From positions 63,994,134 through 64,058,133 of the forward strand of contig NC_064435.1 of assembly GCF_023343835.1 (NCBI RefSeq): 64,000 nt of DNA, given 5' to 3'. The first letter of the stretch is position 1, and the number at the start of each line of letters is the position of its first letter. The notes under the pieces are model-generated. The model was not told the origin of the DNA and did no database searches. It saw only the letters and a list, made by a program, of their open reading frames with translations. Shown in pieces: positions 13,001 through 25,412 of this stretch. Made by a program: the position numbers and the translations under genes. Source of the stretch: Lagopus muta (taxonomy: Eukaryota; Chordata; Aves; Galliformes; Phasianidae).

Positions 13001-14874
13001 CCGAGCATCTTCTGGGTTACATAAAGTGTGCTAATAACTAGAGAAGGGACTTAAGCATTTAAAAGCAGCCACGGCTCTCAAGCAGCCAAATGGATGAGTC
13101 TTTCACATCCTTCAATAGCTGCTTCTGATAATGTACACACACAAAGCACTATAAAAACTGATATGTAGCTCGGCACGTAGCTTGAGCACACAGCTTTACC
13201 TGTGGGTGCCACTCTTATAAGCAGTGTATTGAATTACTAGCATTCAAGGTAACTGAGTGCCTGGGAACGCAACGAGACTCTGAGGCTGCCTGCTGGATTG
13301 TATTTTAACATTCTCTGAAAAATATAAAATGCTTTGCCTGCTACTCAGCTATTTGGGGATTTGCTCCCATTTGCCCATTATAGAGGGGCACACAGAGTTA
13401 GTCAAGAAACAAAAGGAGAAAATACTCAAAGATGAACTGTGAACATTTAGATTTACCTTTTATCTGACCCCTGATTTAAGGGATTTAAATTCATAGGCTC
13501 AATGAATATTTATTTTCCCTTTATCTGCATGCCAAACAGAATAACTTGGTGTGCTCTGTAAATGTGTGACAGATGATTTAACGCTTCCCTATTTCTTAAA
13601 CTAATTGAAAGTGATTTCTGTAAAAAATGAAAATATCCAGAAGGTAAAATCCGCTGACTATGCACCAGTGGACACTGTGATAAATTGGATGGGATGTGTA
13701 CATGAGCAAAAAAAGGATACCAAAAAGAGGGGAAGGTGTTGAGTTGAAGAGAGTGCAGGTGTATGATGCTGCAATGTGCCTGCTCTGTAATTCACTGCTT
13801 TTAAATACTGAATGACTCACTGGCTGGCTTTTAATAAAACTTGTGATGACAGTAAAGATGCAATGTCAGAAGATAGTTTGGATCAAGAGGGCATGAGCTT
13901 TTTTCCTGGAGAGGTGATAAAACCTGCCATGTACAATTATTTTTAGTCATTTCTGCACGTTTTAAGGTGCCTTTGTAAGTGTCCTCAAGCATTCCATGCA
14001 CCTGCCCTATCCCAGAAGAAATCATTAAATGAACAAAGCCTGCCCATAAATCTGGTTTCTGCCTCATCATGCAAGGAGAGCTGGTCCTGGAGCTTAGAAC
14101 ATGGGCTGGCCTTCATAGCAGGCCTGTCACATGGTCAAGCTCATCTGAGAAGCCGGTTACAGCACAAGGCATTTATACCAGAAGATGGTGGCTCTTCTAC
14201 CACCCATGGGCCCACAGAGAGATAGTCAGGAGAATGGTCAGTGACACCTTGTTGCCCTATAACTGAAGCCCATGAGGCTGCTGCCCTGGGACACGTTGTT
14301 TGCCGTGCTCATACAGTGGTTTAAGAGCAGCTTGTGAAGAGCTGCCTACGAAGCTGAAGGATGAGGTAGTGTCACAGATGCACACATAGATCCTCCTTTG
14401 TGTGGCTGTGACAGGAATTGGGTCAGCTCATTGATCCCACTGAACACTGACCCCAGAAACAAAATGATTTAGCTTAGGTCAAATCCTCCATGAAACCACA
14501 GAGTTTCTCCCGAGGACCAACGGAGTGATAAAGTATATTTGTAAGCAGTGTAGCTTGTGGAGAAGAACTCCAAATGGGACTGCTTTGGCAGTTAAGTAAT
14601 TTTAAAATGAGGTCTGATGAAATTATGAGAAGGACTTTAAGATATGGCTATCTGCAATAAGTGACTGGAAATCAACAGACAGAGATGGTACTGGGGAAGT
14701 AGCTCCCAGACAATACAAAGCACCCAAACCTGCTGGACACCACAGGAGGGGCAGTGAAAGACTGTGCTTCTCTTTTTGTATAATCAGTGTAATGAACATT
14801 TTTAGCCCAAAGCTATCCTAAATATCTACAGAATAATATAAGTTGCCACTACTTTGCCTTCCTTAACCTCAAGT

Positions 14875-14943
14875 TAAGGGAGGTTGGACCAGCAGAGCTC
14901 AAGAGTTCCTTTCCAACATCAACCATCCTGCGATTCTATGATA
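14875..14943 (+). repeat. CR1 LINE 3' stub, + orientation
   Basis: Only the terminal part of a CR1 3' UTR remains: AGGTTGGACCAGCAG...TTCCTTTCCAACATC...CATCCTGCGATTCTATGAT. This short, heavily 5'-truncated insertion has a typical CR1 tail. Confidence 0.75.
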
Positions 14944-15888
14944 ACTTGAGAATTACAAAGGCTATTGTAGCTGAACAACAAATAAAAAATAAAAATGCTA
15001 CCTACAGCCTCTTTCTCCTGCCTCCCTATCAAAAACATGGTAATTCCACAACAGCAGTAGCTTTCTTTTTTGCTTGAAATGAACATGAGAATAAATGAGG
15101 GGATGAGGTAAATGCAAGCAGAGATTTTAAATTGGCTAACATCTAGTGGGCAAATCCCTAGCAAATCTTTTAGAACCTGCATAATCCTGCAAATAACATT
15201 TGTCTGTTGTTTTTTTTTTATTAATTTTAAATTATTGCTTTATTTTTCAAGTGAACGTGTTTCATATCCTCAGCAGCAGTAAGCAGCTGTAACATCTTCC
15301 TAAGAAGAATAAAAGCAAACAGACACACTGGGCTTTTCAGACGTAGAGCAATAACCTTTGGCTGTACTGGCTGAGTCTCCTCTTCGTCTACAGTAATCCA
15401 TGTAATAGAAAAAGGTTCCACTTCTATTCTAAAGCCTAATTGAAAGTAGATATATCTTTTTGATAGTTTGCTTCAGTCTTTTGATAAAGACATATTAATC
15501 ACTTTTTCTTTGGCCTGAGAAGTACGTACATCATTCTTTTTGTCTCAGCAATTGCAAAATTTGTAATCTCTCTTCTTCAGTAAGAGTGGGGACAATTGCG
15601 TCTAGACTCCAGTGAGTAACCATTGTGTATTTATTTTCTTTCCAACACTAATGAAGTGATATATGAATAATTCTAATTCACATTTTTCCACTGTGATAGT
15701 AAGCGTGATGCTAACTGCTTGGTTGTTCTGTGGAATCTCAATTGAAAGCCTCCAAGCTGCAAGTGAAAATGCAAACATCTGCTTTCTGAGCTGCTTTCTG
15801 ACTATCTAGAGGGTGTCTCAACTTGTAAAGATAGCAAAAAGAGCAAGTAAACTTTCTTTTTATTTACTGCTGTATGGGAACTGTTGAG

Positions 15889-16060
15889 TCACAGCCTGAA
15901 CCACTGATCACCTGAGCGAAGGACTGAGTCAGTTGTGGGAGCACAGGTGAAGGCAAGACCCCCATTTAAGGGCTGACTGCCACTGGGGAAGGATTTCTTT
16001 TTGGAGGTCCCTCCCTTGTGGAGTCTTTCCTGTGAACCTCGATCTTTGGATACAGGTGAG
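15889..16060 (+). other. Unclassified dispersed module: TATA-like box plus splice-donor-like end
   Basis: The segment carries CATTTAAGGGCTG at 15963-15975 and, about 90 bases later, TACAG|GTGAG (16051-16060). A segment at 44925-45073 has a similar layout and the near-identical core CATTTAAGGGTTG. They may be copies of one LTR-like or other dispersed repeat that I cannot name. Homology over the full length is not proven by eye. Confidence 0.3.
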
Positions 16061-16627
16061 CATTCCTTTCCTGTTTGTTTCTTTTCCTGTTTTCTCCATG
16101 ATAATCTTTTCAGCTGTAACACCACCTGTAACAACCACTCAGCTGAATAATCAGAATTGATAGGAAATCTTTTCTTCTTTTTCTACTTTGAATTAAAGTA
16201 AAATGTAGTTGTCTACATTTTCTTTCCAAAGAAATAGCCTGAATCAAATCTCAGAGAATAGTGGGAAGGTAGAGAAGTAACAGGCGGGTTTTGAATGCTT
16301 TCATTCCAGCGGTTTTTAACTGTTTCAGTTTCAGGTCATGTTTGTTACTCAGTTTCAATGAATTTAGGTTTCCAAAGAAGAAGTCATTTCTAAATTAGAT
16401 ACTGATACCTCCTCTTAGAATATAAAAACTTTTTTTTTTTTTCTTTTTAAGTATAGAAAAAAAAAATCAAATCAGTCTGATTCTTTTTTGAATCACATTC
16501 AATTTAAATGAAAAGGCATTTTCTGATAAGAATTCCTACACAGATCCAATAGCAGTCTCTTCTGATGAACCATTAGCGGTACCGGTGTGATCAACAGCTT
16601 TCTGTCATCTACTGATTTCTCCTCTGC

Positions 16628-16655
16628 TTTTCACTGTTATTCACAACAGTGAAAA
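16628..16655. repeat. Perfect 11-bp inverted repeat with 6-nt loop
   Basis: TTTTCACTGTT (16628-16638) pairs exactly with AACAGTGAAAA (16645-16655) across the loop ATTCAC. Intronic; function unknown. It is too short for a standard microRNA precursor. Confidence 0.85.
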
Positions 16656-17399
16656 AATCTCCTGCTGAGACATACCTATTTAAATTTGCTGTAGCCTATC
16701 TACTAGTAAAAAGGAAAGGAAAGGAAAAATGAGGTCCAGTCATTGACTTGTGAGATTTTCATCGGGAATTGCTTTGCCTTTGTACAGAGCATACAACAGT
16801 CTTATAACTCAAAGGAATGGCAATAACAGAAATACACGGTAAGATAAACTGATGAATTTCAGTTTATATAAATCTCAGATATTTTTTTCTGGTAATTGCA
16901 CAGTTTCTGTTCCTCAACCCAAATACCTTAAATCATAATTGGAAAATCATTAATTAGTCATTAAGAAGAAAAAGAGTTGATTAACTTCAGACAGTCAACT
17001 GTTGTGATAACTGGATTGAAAACTACTCAACACAATAGAAAGTGTTATGTTCAGTTCATTTTCACTTGTATTGCTCTCTGAAAAACAAAATGCTAAATTT
17101 TGGGGGGCTAAGGAAAAAAAAAAAATCAGTGGCGGTAGATGTCTGTTACATCATAGCTGTTTAAATCTTCTGACAAGGAAGCAGTTCTAGCATGCTGATT
17201 AGTTATTGCCTGGAACTTGTCCAGAAAACCATTGCTATGGAAGAACTGTGTGTCTATGACTTGTTGTGTGGCATGACAGTCATCTCACATTCAGCAACAC
17301 AAGACCAAAACATCCTTGTTGGAGGAACAGCCCATGAGGTCAGGAAGGTGAACCTCTCCAAAACATGTTTAACAAGTTAGTCATTTGTTGTTCCTTTGC

Positions 17400-17456
17400 A
17401 AAAAAAAAAACCAAAACAAACAAACAAACAAAAAAGAAAACAAAAAAACCCCAACC
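17400..17456. repeat. A-rich / (CAAA)n low-complexity tract
   Basis: A run of A followed by several CAAA units and A-rich sequence ending in CCCC-containing sequence. Low complexity, intronic. No AATAAA lies close upstream, so it does not look like a retrocopy tail. Confidence 0.8.
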
Positions 17457-18197
17457 CAAAACTGGCTAGAGTCTTGCAAGCTCTCTGATGCACTGAAACA
17501 TCACCTGGCCAATTTTAGCAATGTGACAGGTATTACCAAGATGGCATAAGAGAAAGAGCTGCCTGTGCTATCTGGCATGCACACGAGCATGTGTCCTGCT
17601 GCGAACCTTGTTGGCACTGCTGGAGATAGGAAATTGTGTGCCAAGTGCAGTGGGCTTCTGACCACCTAAATTTGTGTGCAATTTGGCACTCATCTCATGC
17701 TGCATTCAAATCAAGCAAACTGTCAGAATCAATAATGGTGAAGCTCAGGAACACACATTCAAGACATAGTTCGTGTGTTTGCATCAGCGACTGAGCTGCC
17801 CAGACTTCAAACAAGGCTCTCCAAAATGTCTGTGATCAACAGAGCCAGGTGTTTGCATGTGCTTCTAAAGCAATTTTGCCTTTCAGATGTCTCCTGTCTT
17901 GCTGCTAGTGGATTGAAAAAAAGGTGAGGGGAACTGTGCTTTCTCCCTCACTAATAGTATGGACGCTTAGGCAGTGCAAGTAAAGGCTTTCCTTCACATC
18001 TACAGTGTGGCTGAAGTAGGCACATTACCACACCAAAAATAGCCAGTTCCTGAGCTCATGGATGTAACGCTCCTAAAGCAGCAGGCAAAGATTAATGCAT
18101 AAATAAATATTAACACCCACCTGTCTATGAAAGTAGAGTTTATCAGCTCTCAGACTTCAGCTATCCCAGTGCTCTGAGGGAGAAAGAGCAGTCACTC

Positions 18198-18219
18198 TAG
18201 TGAAACATTAGTGAAACAT
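18198..18219. repeat. Tandem duplication of an 11-mer
   Basis: TAGTGAAACAT occurs twice head to tail at 18198-18208 and 18209-18219. Probably a local slippage duplication. Confidence 0.8.
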
Positions 18220-18845
18220 CTAATTACTCCCCAGTTATGCTGTTGACAGGACCAGCTTCTTCTCCTCTTACAATTTAGAAAGGCTTCAAGGCTTTTTTTT
18301 TTTCTTCTGAATTGAATGAGTTAACGGTAATGTCCAAGGGACAATAACATCATCAGAGGTTGCCAGTCAACAGTGTGTTTTGGCTTCCATCACGTGGTGC
18401 TGGGAGAGGCTCCGGGAGGCAGCAGAGCTGGAAATGTTCCTTGCAGGAAATCAACAGCTCCTAGTCTGGCTCACCTGCAAGCTCCCACTGGGACTGGCAG
18501 GAAGCCCCTGACTGGGGATCAGGATCTGCTGTGATGTTTTTTCACAGTGTGTTCCTTCCCCTGAATTAGTGCCACAAGCAGATCTCCAGGGGCAGAACTG
18601 TTGTTGTTTAGCCTCTCTCTCATTTCCTTCTTCCTTTACTGTCCAGTGTAGCATTATAATTTTCAGTTGCCTTCAAAGAGATGTCTTTAATAAGGGACTC
18701 TCTGGATCTTCAGTGCAGTAAACAAATTATGGGAAAGTAGAGCTCTGCTCAAAGTGGCAAAGTATCCTTCTGGCATTCAAAGTGCTGTCATTCCTGTGCC
18801 AAACAGAAGAACTCTGCTTTTCCTCTCAGTCCACAGGAGAAATTT

Positions 18846-18960
18846 CTGCTGTAATTATGAGTGAGCTGTGCGCTAATAGCCCTAATCGATTGGGATTATC
18901 CCTTGGCTGGGACTAATCTCATTAGCTATGGAAGATGCCTGAGAACAGTGGCTTTTAAGG
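18846..18960. promoter_or_regulatory. Candidate intronic enhancer, homeodomain-site cluster
   Basis: The block contains CTAATAG, CCCTAATCGATTGGG, GGGATTATCCC, GACTAATC and CTCATTAGC within about 70 bases. Both strands have TAATC/GATTA sites of the OTX/PITX (K50 homeodomain) type, TAAT cores and an AATCGATT palindrome resembling ONECUT or CUT sites. No repeat is recognised here. The regulatory role is inferred from motif density only. Confidence 0.35.
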
Positions 18961-21900
18961 TAGCATCCCAATCTGTTCTTGAAAAGATGGAAATAAACTG
19001 GGAAAAGGAATAACGCGTTTACTTTGATGCCAGATTGCTGTAATGAGGGACCTGACGAACACAGAGGACTGTAATGTGTTTTGTGGCACTGAATTCACAA
19101 AGTATTACGATGTGTTTGATTTCAGATATGTATATGCTTAGTGAGTTTGAATACTTTCCCCAAGATTTTACTTTCATACAAGGCAGAGCTTTTCCCTTTG
19201 TTCAGCACTCTGTGGCTGGCAATCTGGATGACTCCATAGCCAAGACCATGAGGTTATGAATAAATAAGTTTTTATACATAGCAAATATTACAAAAAATTT
19301 ACAAGATAGGGGATTGCACAATCTTCAATCAAACAAGGCATTGTTGCTTATGGAATTGTAACTTCTAATTAAGTTGGTCTCAAAGGTAGGATCAAATAGT
19401 TTTCTATCCACAATATTTAAAGAAGCAGTGCTTTGTTCTTAGGATTCATGTTGGAAAGGGTGACATTCTACTATGGCAATGGCTTATTGTCATGTGGAGC
19501 CCAATTCAGGGCCGACTGTTACAGTGGTGAGACTAACAACAGCAGCACAGTGCAGCAGTCAGCATTTCTGTGTATCTGGTAAATCCCATTTCATGAGGGG
19601 GCCAAAGTTTCCAGGCATATGCACAGATCAAGGCTGCAGTAGTCACTGGTGTAGGTCATGCACTGAGGTTGAAAATAAGCTCAAGTGTCTTTCAGGATAG
19701 ACATATTAAAAAGTGGTCCAGCTTGTCATTTTATTACTTCTTCTGCAGCACCACTGATGTTAACCTACCTATGCTGTTCTTTTCCTTTAGAATAATGAAT
19801 TGTATAAACTCATGGGGATTTAGACAGAGCTTAATAGCCCATAAAAATAGGACAGAAAATTAATGCAAAATATTCCTCAATGTACTGATATTTGAGGAGA
19901 GCACAGTTGGTTGGGATTCTGGACACTTAAGGACTTTCAGCCAGATTTTGCTGTTATACAAGTAGAGATTGATCACAATAGAAAGATAAACTGTTCGTGT
20001 TGGTCAAGAATCAGGCAGTGCATTGTTTGCATCAAACTATCACAACTTTTCAGCAGGTGAATATGATGCTGATGCTTTTGAAAATGTGCATTCATGTTAT
20101 GTGGTTAATAGACAGCCTTTGTTGATACGTGCCTGGGTTTGAAATCTCCATTCAAATGATTGAAATGTTACTGGATGATGAGCTGTCAGTGCCTATTCCT
20201 AGAAGTAATCAGGTGAGGATAGTGGCGTGTTTCCACCTGATACAAAATGCATATATAGTATTCTGTCTGCTGGTAGTCTAATTGGGAAGTATATGGCTTA
20301 CTTGGGACCCTCTAACATGTCAGGAATCACAGTACTCATTTCCTCCTCTTCATGTTATCCATCTTTAGTGACTTTCTTCTGTGACAAAAGCCTTCATCTG
20401 CAGAAGATGCCACTTGATTTTGTTGGCTGTGCTTGCAGTCTAGGCATCTGGACCACCGTTGATTTCACTGGTAGAGATCAAGGGGCAAAAAAGATATCTT
20501 TGCATTAGCTGTCCTAGCAGTGCAACTAACTTTGCAGCAAAGATGGAAAAAAGCCACTTCCAGTGAATGCACCTACTGCTTTTTGTTTGCTTCATTTCTG
20601 TGTTATAAACAAAGACTGAACAAATGCTGGAGTTTTTAAACTGCATTTTAGCCAGTGCAGCAAGACTGTGACATCATTTTGCTTCACACGTTTTCCTGAG
20701 GGGATGTTGACTAGGCTGGCAGCCCATGCTGAGATTATGTTCTGCTTAAGCTTGTTCACCTTCACAGTATCAGTAAAAGAAATCCTGAGGACTGTGACAG
20801 TGTGGACACCATCATGCTTTCGTCATATATGAATTGTCCTTACTCTGAATTCTTTTCAAGAATTAAATGTCTTCTCCAACATAGTCTCAAGGCAAAGCTA
20901 CACTGTAAAGCTGAGCCAGGACATGCACTCCTTTCCAATGTGCTGTAGAAACACTGTGCTGACTTAATAATGGTATTTCCATCTTTGACTCCAGAACCTC
21001 TGAAACCACTTTGTTATCAACCCAGAAGTACAATCCTTAGAGCAAAGATCAACAGAGTTCTCTATCTGTGAGGGCAGTGTAAGAGAGCTGCTAATACAAA
21101 CACAAATTAGTCCTTGCAAATTAATACAAAAGTTGGCATGAAGATTCAGAATTTTATCTTTACTACTATGTTTTCAGAGCTACTTCTAAATAGTATATGG
21201 CTTATACTATAATCACAAACTGCTATGTGTTAAGATCTGCAAAATGTTATGGCTTCAGCAAAGCCAAGCTCCAGCAGAGGCTGAGCCACGTACATCGTTT
21301 CCATGAACTCTCTTAAGCATCCATTTGGGAGCCAGAGATCACTGGAACCCAGCCAAGGAGCCATGCAGCCACTTCTTGACAACACCTCCTGGTAGGAAGG
21401 GTTGAGTAAAGTGACTATAAAAGGAAGGAAACTATCTGATGGAAAGTATTAGTCCTATTCTGCAAGGTCAGGTGAGACATCAAGAAGATAGCATCTGCTG
21501 TCAGCCACATTCCAGAATGGGTGAAATCAGCCCAGGACAAGGCTCATAGAAGGGCTGATGCGCAGCAGTGAGCAGAGGAACAGAATGCTCGTCATCCAAG
21601 GGGCACCTAAGAGAGGCTGGTTCAGAGAGGACACCAGGGAATGAACATAGTTCTCAAGGTGGCACAGCCTCAATTTACCAATAAGACATTTTTGGGACCT
21701 GTGGGAAGGGGAGCTTGGTACTGCAGTCCTGCGTTTGTGTGGAAGCCCAGGCCAAATAGTAAGTCAGAAGAGTCAAACAGCTGGATTCACTTAGGCTGGT
21801 TTTTAGATGCCAGTGGTGGTTGTCTGAAGCAAATTCTCAAACTCCAGTCCCTGTCAGTTCTTTGCAAGATGAGCAAGGGAGACCCGAAGACCAGATGGAG

Positions 21901-22821
21901 CTGGGGGAGAGATGTCACAGTGTTATCTCCACAGAAGGAACAGCAGAAGACAGGGTGATCACAAACACATGGTGTTTCCCTGGCTGAGCACAGAAACCCA
22001 TCCTCTTCAGAAACTTCACATTTAGTGCCTTAGGGAGTTTTCAATGCCACATTTCTGCACAACTGCCCCTCTTCAATGTATGTGAATTGAATCTGTCTGC
22101 TGACACCTGGATATCAGTTCAACAAGCAGAAGAAATCCTACCTTCCTTGTAAAGGAGGTATTCTGGGATGCAATACATGTGGGACTCACACCTAGTTTGG
22201 TTCGTCAGGGCATTTTGTTCATACAGCCTTTTCCAAGATTGATTAAGCAACGGTATTACTGATTAAGATCTCTGTTCTGTCACAGGATTATTGGACTGAT
22301 TTTTGCTCTGTGCACTCAGGCAGTGTTTAATGCCTACCTATTATGCTATTTCTATTGTCACATAAAGTGAGTGAACTGGGATTGGTACAATTTGAGTAAT
22401 TGCTGGAACCAGGAACTACTTCCACTCAAAATAATCTGTTTGGCTATTAGGGTATCACGTGGTTAAAAACACCAAGAGCTCTTTTGTTTTCACATTTTCC
22501 ACCTCGTTATTCATTTTTGCCACTGAAAAGATACGACAGCAGACAGGAGCTGTACTGAATGATTACAGGGTCCAGAATTGTATCACTTTTTGGAAAGTGA
22601 GTCTAATGGGTAACTTGTGCTTTAAGTGTGTCACTCGTCAGGACTGGGGAATGCTAATGCAATGTATTCCAGTAGTTTCGGGTGCTGTCTTTCTCTAGTT
22701 TGAAAAGCAGAAATAAATCTCTGTGCTGGAAGGAGGTGACAGTGTTTATCTTATAGCATGTATTTTTAAATAAAGCAAGGCAGAATATTCCTCTGGCTGT
22801 ATGCGTATACTGAAAGAGATA

Positions 22822-22842
22822 CTAACACCTTTCAGGTGTTAG
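22822..22842. repeat. Perfect 9-bp inverted repeat with 3-nt loop
   Basis: CTAACACCT and AGGTGTTAG flank TTC. Each arm contains an AGGTGT/ACACCT hexamer, the T-box factor half-site core. Intronic; function unknown. Confidence 0.75.
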
Positions 22843-24632
22843 CAGCTCTGCTTTTGCTCTGAGGCACAGGAAGCTGTTGAAGTGTTTGGCCAACAGTTTG
22901 CCTTGTGTCTGGCCAGTGTACAAAGCGACAGTGCACATCTCTTGACAGCACATAGCCTCTCCAGTGCGTTGTAAGGCCCCTGGTCAAGGTGCATGGGGTG
23001 GGCATAAAGCCAAGGGGAGTGAAGAACAGTGGCTGCATGTCAACAGCACAACATGGTATCGGAACCTGGTAGAATGTCTTGTGGCAGGGCAGTGGGTATC
23101 CTGGGTACTCTAAATGTAGGAGAAGATATCCAAATTAAGCATACTGTTCCCTAAAGCGTGGAAAGCATTTTTCTTTTTTGTAGTAGGAAAGACATTCTTA
23201 ATATTCCCCTCTGATAGAAATACCCAAAATAGCTAATTTTATATCATTTAACACATTCCAACTACTGACTCACTTTCCACCAGTCTCCTGCAGTTTTCAT
23301 TTCAGGTGGGAATTCTCACTTTGTCTCTCTGCACTTCTGTTTGCTTTTATGAGAACATTCATTTTCTTTTCCTTCTAACCCATTTGAAAGGTGTATCAGG
23401 AAAGTACAAGTGTTTTTACTGAGATTTTAAACTCTGTCCAGAGGAACGTTTTGCACAAATGCTCAGAGAAGGAGAATGTTCTCATCGTGCTGTCCGTTTT
23501 CTTCCTCCAACCTCCTTCATTCTAATGTGCAGTACAAATTTCAAGGAAAATTAATGCTGTTAATTCTTTCTAGTTGTGACAGATATCTCCGAAATACGTC
23601 AGCCCAATGGACAGCTAATAGTGTAACAAGAATCTTTGAGTACTAGCAGCAAATTATCTGTAGATAATTTTCACAGGTTTTTTGTTTTTTTTTTTCTTTT
23701 TTTTTTAAGAGCCAAGTGTTCTTTTAAGCTTAGTAAATTCTCAACCTGCCAAGCTAAACATTCTAGACAAGGAGCTACTTGTCCGATGCAGTTCTGCTAT
23801 GGTGGTACACCCTGAGCATTCAAGCAAGGCATGCGAGGCTGTGAAATGAGCCCTCAGCATGTACAGGGCTGCTGGGGCATGCAGAGCCTTCACTCCCTTT
23901 CTACGCCATGCCCCTGTGACATGACAGGTACCTCCAGGGCCTTATTTTAAAATTGTTTTGTGGTTGTTGACTTTGACTATAAGACTGTTTTCACTCCTGT
24001 GGGGAGAACAGGTGTGGTTAAGATCTTGTTTTACACTTGAAAGTCTATCTATGCAAGAACGCAGCTCTGTCCTCTTGTTGCTCATGATGTTTCTGCAGCC
24101 TCTAGGATACCAGGTGGTCCTTCCTTCTCCCTCATCCCCTTGTATTTGCAATCCCAGATGAAGCCTGGAAGCTCCTGAAGGTCTCCAGGAATGGGAGAAC
24201 GGCAGATCTGCCATAGATGGTGGAGGTGGCTCTGCTCCTCTTCCCTTCTCAGTTCCCAGGTGGTGACATTTAGGTCTTGGCCTCTGGTTCTAATCAGGGA
24301 GCAGTTCTGTTTTCTGAGCTACTTGGAGATTTGACACTACACAATAAATCCATCCCCAAGGCAGGGCTCAGGAAGTGACTGACATCAACACCGCTCTCCT
24401 GGAATGGTGGGGCAGGAGCAGGCAGGGTTTTCTTCCCCCTCTCAGGGGCTGGTGCAGCTGCTGTCCTCAGCCCACTGGTGGGCATAGTGGACATGCACAA
24501 GAAGGCTAACGTGTATTCTTGAGTAAAATGGCCTTTCAGATTTCCAAATGCAGTTTTATGTAAGCCAGATGCCTAACTGATGCTTTTCCTTACTTCCTCC
24601 CCATTTTACCTTAGACTCAGTCTGAAAAGAGT

Positions 24633-25412
24633 TCACAGAATTGCAGAGGTTGGAAGGGACCTGAAGAGATCATTCAGTCCAACACCCCTGCTAAAGCAGG
24701 TTCCCTGCTGCAGGTCACAAAGGAAGGTGTCCAGATGGATCTAGAATATAATATCCACATAGGAGACTCCACAATCTCTCTGGGCAACCTTTTCCAGTGC
24801 TCTGTCACCCTTATTGTAAAGAAGTTCTTCTGCATGTTATTACAGAACTTCCTATGTTCAACTTTTAGGCCATTACTCCTTCTCCTATTGCTACACACCA
24901 CCAAGAAGAGCCTGGCCTGATCCATTTGCCTCCCACCTCCCTTTAGGTACTTATAGACATCAGTCTTCTTTTCTCCAGGCTGAACAGACCCAGCCTTTCC
25001 TCACATGGGAGGTGGTCCAGGCCCTTAATCATCTTTGTGGCCCTCTGCTGGACTCCTTCTAAGAGATCTGTCTTTTTTGATCCAGAGAGCCCAGAACTGG
25101 ACACAGTAGTCTAAATGTGTTTCACCAGAGCAGAGTAAGAGGGGAGGATCACCTCTCTTGACCTGTTGGCCACACGCTTTTTAATGCACCCAGGATCCCG
25201 TTGGCCTTCTCGGCCACCAGGGCATGTTTCTGGCTTATGGCCAGCCTATTATCCACCAGGACACCCAGGTTCTTCTCCGCAGTGCTCCTTTCCACCAGGT
25301 CAGCCCCTAACCTGTACTGATGCACGTGGTTATTCCTCTCCAGGTTCAAGTGTTCTTGAGTATAATGAATTTTTCTGCACTTGGGTGGATTAGGATGCGA
25401 TACCCATTTCCT
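24633..25412 (-). mobile_element. CR1 LINE, about 0.8 kb, - orientation, with decayed ORF2 C-terminus
   Basis: On the + strand the element starts with the reversed CR1 3' end (CACAGAATTGCAGAGGTTGG). On the - strand it contains fragments of the reverse-transcriptase ORF2 C-terminal region: about 25150-25400 reads NLGVLVDNRLAISQKHALVA and 24690-24860 reads VEHRKFCNNMQKNFFTIRVT followed by EHWKRLPREIVESP. The fragments are in different frames and broken by stops, so the copy is inactive. It is the longest CR1 copy in the window. The 5' limit near 25412 is approximate. Confidence 0.92.

Noticed and set aside
14060..14520. GC-richer block in the large intron considered as a possible transposon or retrocopy
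   Set aside because: No transposase-like peptide, terminal repeats or poly(A) tail could be identified, so no family can be claimed.
21400..21480. TATAAAAGG (21416) with CAG|GTGAGA 56 bases downstream, resembling a third promoter/donor module
   Set aside because: It lacks the CATTTAAGGGYTG core and any other similarity to the two modules, so it was not grouped with them.
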